From Aureispira anguillae (lineage in GTDB: Bacteria; Bacteroidota; Bacteroidia; Chitinophagales; Saprospiraceae), in NCBI RefSeq assembly GCF_026000115.1, contig NZ_AP026867.1, positions 3,095,716-3,159,715 on the forward strand: a DNA stretch of 64,000 bases, written 5' to 3'. The notes beneath the pieces are model-generated. The model searched no databases. It worked only from the letters and a program-made list of their open reading frames with translations, and was not told the DNA's origin. Shown here piece after piece: positions 63,901 through 64,000 of this stretch; position 1 is the first letter of the stretch, and every line of letters begins with the position of its first letter. The position numbers and the translations under genes were made by a program.

Positions 63901-64000
63901 TGAAAGGTTTCCTTTGGCTGAGTCGTTTTAGCATCAATAGGCACTTCATAGTTCACTTCATAAGTGCCATTTTCGGTTGTTGTTGCTTCACCTAATAAAA
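54939..64000 (-). CDS. giant Tc-toxin TcA-like protein, 5' end beyond the window
   Basis: The frame stays open to the right edge; more than 3015 codons are visible and the start lies beyond 64000. Order of features (residues counted from 63956): N-terminal beta-sandwich piece and helical repeats (1-500); a VRP1-like block with FGANDYCTCEHCRSVYSPAAYL near 520; alpha-helical shell sequence to about 1500; a neuraminidase-like domain with KVHEVANMDMMGMC and KDKIWTAWEKVEVDIKGDH; the pore-forming helical region with long coiled coils and a hydrophobic hairpin (about 2410-2640); and a C-terminal TcB-binding-type domain (FMRRIKAVSVSIPCIVGPHT, about 2720-2740). TcA subunits form bell-shaped pentamers that bind target cells and inject a TcB-TcC cargo. 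No TcB or TcC gene is in view. Confidence 0.9.
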   Translation of the reverse strand, partial: LLGEATTTENGTYEVNYEVPIDAKTTQPKETFHLVVKRYDKEGQELEHLTFFNATAVVWANFTEGEQPYLGSSDFEEKVEKLNCFLDGMPIAEIQESEEHQDVTHLYKTTGIRGHHIMQLVLAHRVADSLKSYAYLTADVIYSFIVQGLPASLPSYLLSDELSEWEPWMTTLVEQTSISLLLTAKELQDQALSIAVEHNMLLITTTNKLNQVKAELQAARNEMALTKPLIANKMTLGEILGAITLTGEEQLAIVDAFAKRPEFSPAFIAALEENGAVTTKTAEALTKEYQLSTLANYSEPLILQLKAQFTTAEALEGTSSKEGAAAPILKVSDFAKWSEQHWESFLGDQESLIPQMKTTAESFAPDVATIAATKRTANHQLNKIDELEVLADNYPNLNLKENHLDSFIKNNNLELEKQTIEELKTVQRIQRIAPNSNAAAILLDNGIHSAHQAQQLGTQGLMPLFGASPSGSGTATQVANAANHMVALTTGLQATYGNAFNNVSPHALINLTTNNPVINDTIEGIPDLENLFGANDYCTCEHCRSVYSPAAYLTDVLHWLGQRSAVSPYANAKAALLARRPDLEYIDLNCKNTNTPLPYIDLVCEVLEQAISEDPAYVTRNTTWKAAELRAMPEYVQEAVYDELANLTKPYASYNAFNLWQSEAHLYLETLGVSYHQLIDVLQKDATEDFGKACAYFKIPTKEAIAITVPLTDVSQLPWTPNAGTGRNVKTFLDDHQLSYKQLIELLQGRFINPTGSITINRPVNSCGLSGQEIMGLGQHEVDRIWRFLRLWKYTNWELWELDLVIVDPKVGVNDLTAANFVAIYEFHQLQQQLDWSVDKCLALYGAINIHERLDASNKAIKSLYEQIYLNPLLNPALKSQFEVSTVGTATGNINTADPELMAYIAMAVGADRDTVVAIIEQHAGAGFSHLFVLSAIYKQVSLAQYLDITVAELMGTVALTQTNPFLNVASSIAFLREFTTIQQSGMTVGSIHYLLKSDALQSYVSNNQINTWQTALNDDLQTAYDALFVSNDTYDLVLERQLPKIGYFEDAAVLTQMIDLVLKQTWTGSATDRDAFVDAAFSAWAPEDYINSLKQQLALPVPSSLADIQTEQNIRVKMVYNILHWHINRVLIVEFIAQTFSVSEEIAAYFLDLEHPNTANSASLMRNLFGYSMSNVSFVPLTIFEAYYFFHKTAFIVNQWDLSLQELKGFVTYKTAMNTLDFEQLPINNSLSNLSYSSWRNTWKFVQFSRQFGANDTSRLFDILPLAVSGLNADLVTIQELLSDWTGLDLTALKVVHSHFTFGANGTRYQTVETYDQLQQAVGLLTMLPANHNDVLEWRKMNIATFKTTHHQIKNALNAKLDASAWLKTQQRIQDFVRIEKRDALIAYAMKYDAAGNVVQRSVEDLFNYYLIDPKMSACQLTSRIKQAISSTQLFVQRCQLSLEPMSVLIDNQTIKQWSQWKWIQNYRVWEANRKVFLYPENWIEPALRDDKSEFFKAFEDELLQSEITHDNVEKVFTNYLLKVHEVANMDMMGMCKSVENEREVVHVLARTKEHPSTYYYRRQKDKIWTAWEKVEVDIKGDHAVPYVYNNRVHIFWLEILEKPQKQEKLPAVKEKSDGASFSPEATHYKEIQLAWTVLKEEGWIPKKVSKRKLIHPWPRPHYSLHLRPRGKNEDLWLDIYVSTSLEFNDTYFHNQFNEKYEYLTDTRFNETVKPFHSASFVFDGFVRQVKLYGIDGEYWFVNVLVSPIYHTVTLLDARGSVYIDKIDWLNKRYITNYGSYSWPTNDGNNQDPLNSKIRATPDWNTDYFTPVVRGAFTENGLSKISVWDPGSGWTSMTRQELNNFLANRNKNVNYPRPEKTISIPSNKRTKMGGTPNTNLTKAAKLEHSDSYNYIYSSFGEEGRLLARMTDEERSHELEYPDTLHFEYNYLTGNKIDNPNHEHLILFKDAATRELLLEKATAKFKVFYPMEETQEGRKRIRQALYQDELRTFYLNYEENQADRSGLSLAYSYYPMYHPYTRAFIGSLNSGGVDSLLSRTTQMDQDNGFRFMDVYRPTANVSQYITNEDVVDFSLKGTYSIYNWETFFHIPLLIATELSKNQRFEEAMRWFHFIFNPTDTDQDPTQASPTSHFWITKPFYKHQQGDYQAAQIQNLLNNTGNSEVIKAINIWKDNPFKPHLIARYRPVAFQKTVVMKYIDNLIAWGDQLFRRDTMESINQASLMYIFAYEILGKRPEEVTPLQTAEQNYQELSISGLDSFSNTDLEIILEGLVSWNSSSVSIYNPLDDEFFQPKVPVLRTKYFCIPKNDKLLGYWDLVEDRLFKIRHCMNIDGVVRQLPLFAPPIDPALLVNATANGVDLNSVISDLSSPRSNYKYRTLSRLAIQFCGEVKSLGQSLLSALQAKDSEGMALLQSANGLKLLDAMVSLKKLQIEEAKENIQSLELSKASALYRKDFYANREFMIQEENLSLELGRSSIGLDIASTVLSNIASGTAFIPDFEFGSSGIAASPVAVVTFGGTQISKSLSITASAIAGISGVVQKEAGLASQKGGYKRRQEEWDLQLELANKESEQIDKQLAAAKIRLALAEKDLDNHQLQIENAKSEEEYLKTKYTNKELYSWMASQLSTIYFQAYQLAFDMAKRAEKSMRYELALPNTSLPFIQFGYWDSLKKGLLSGDKLMLAINKMEAAYVEQNKRNYELTKQISLRQLTPSALLTLKLTGTCEIEIPEWWFDMDYPGHFMRRIKAVSVSIPCIVGPHTNVACTLSMTRSTVRSSAIISNTYEHEDNYEVSYGMSESVAISNAQNDSGVFELNFNDERYLPFEGAGVISRWSLSLPEIQQFDYRSISDVVLTIRYCAKEGGAALQGAAFDHTKTVLNRLNAMNQPTILMSLKQEFGTAWHRFVSPPTGVTSHELNFELQSQHYPFFTKFGSNREITTFSLYVLSKDGTAINYDLDVLPVGGTAVNVTGATGNKAALAVNPSPNDGIGGWNLTLNHTAPTNALNVEDIEDIVLAIAYKVEL

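Overview
The window comes from an AT-rich bacterium of the phylum Bacteroidota. Three things show this: type IX secretion (Por-type) C-terminal sorting domains on two large surface proteins, promoters of the form TTG-N19/20-TAnnTTTG (clearest before the tRNA gene, lysC and the ilv operon), and few Shine-Dalgarno sequences. The gene set (periplasmic-type hybrid histidine kinase, CHAT-TPR protein, DUF4159, giant Tc-toxin-like protein) suggests the Saprospiria/Aureispira area; that placement is inference.

Layout. 1-4.4 kb: 3' part of aat and a hybrid two-component sensor, minus strand. 5-9.5 kb: a secreted/anchored TPR-CHAT caspase-like protein, divergent from a secreted papain-like (C1) peptidase. 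10.2-21.9 kb: a long minus-strand cluster. Read in transcription order it is ugd, an OLD-like AAA ATPase, a DUF4276 TOPRIM-like protein, UDP-xylose synthase, rfbB, a Wza-like exporter, a Wzz-like protein, MscS, DUF4956 and a VTC polyphosphate polymerase. It joins exopolysaccharide precursor supply and export to a polyphosphate/membrane module, and carries an embedded two-gene module that looks like a defence system. 22.3-41 kb: mostly housekeeping genes (msrA, a PLP decarboxylase, smc, lysC, an OmpA-family protein, DUF4159, def, rluD, an FKBP lipoprotein, rlmD, a GNAT enzyme, tRNA-Arg), plus two paralogous exported proteins of unknown function.

41.2-49.5 kb: a complete branched-chain amino acid operon on the minus strand, transcribed ilvE-ilvD-ilvB-ilvN-ilvC-ilvA. 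Its 5' leader (49086-49474) holds two tandem transcription attenuators. Each has its own short leader peptide rich in Ile/Val/Leu, an antiterminator strand overlapping that peptide's stop codon, and a U-tailed terminator. Neither peptide is annotated by size-limited gene finders. A single promoter lies upstream of both. I consider this the most interesting discovery in the window.

50.3-64 kb: two T9SS-sorted surface proteins (one with SBBP propeller repeats), then a convergent gene of more than 9 kb encoding a Tc-toxin TcA-like protein (VRP1-like region, neuraminidase-like domain, pore-forming helical region, TcB-binding-type C-terminus) that runs off the right edge.

Between genes there are several families of foldback repeats: a 212-bp element with 15-bp perfect terminal inverted repeats inside the ilv operon, a short relative of it at 4.7 kb, and dispersed TACTCCG / AGCAAGCTGGGTT motifs. 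No rRNA, CRISPR array, transposase or phage gene was seen.
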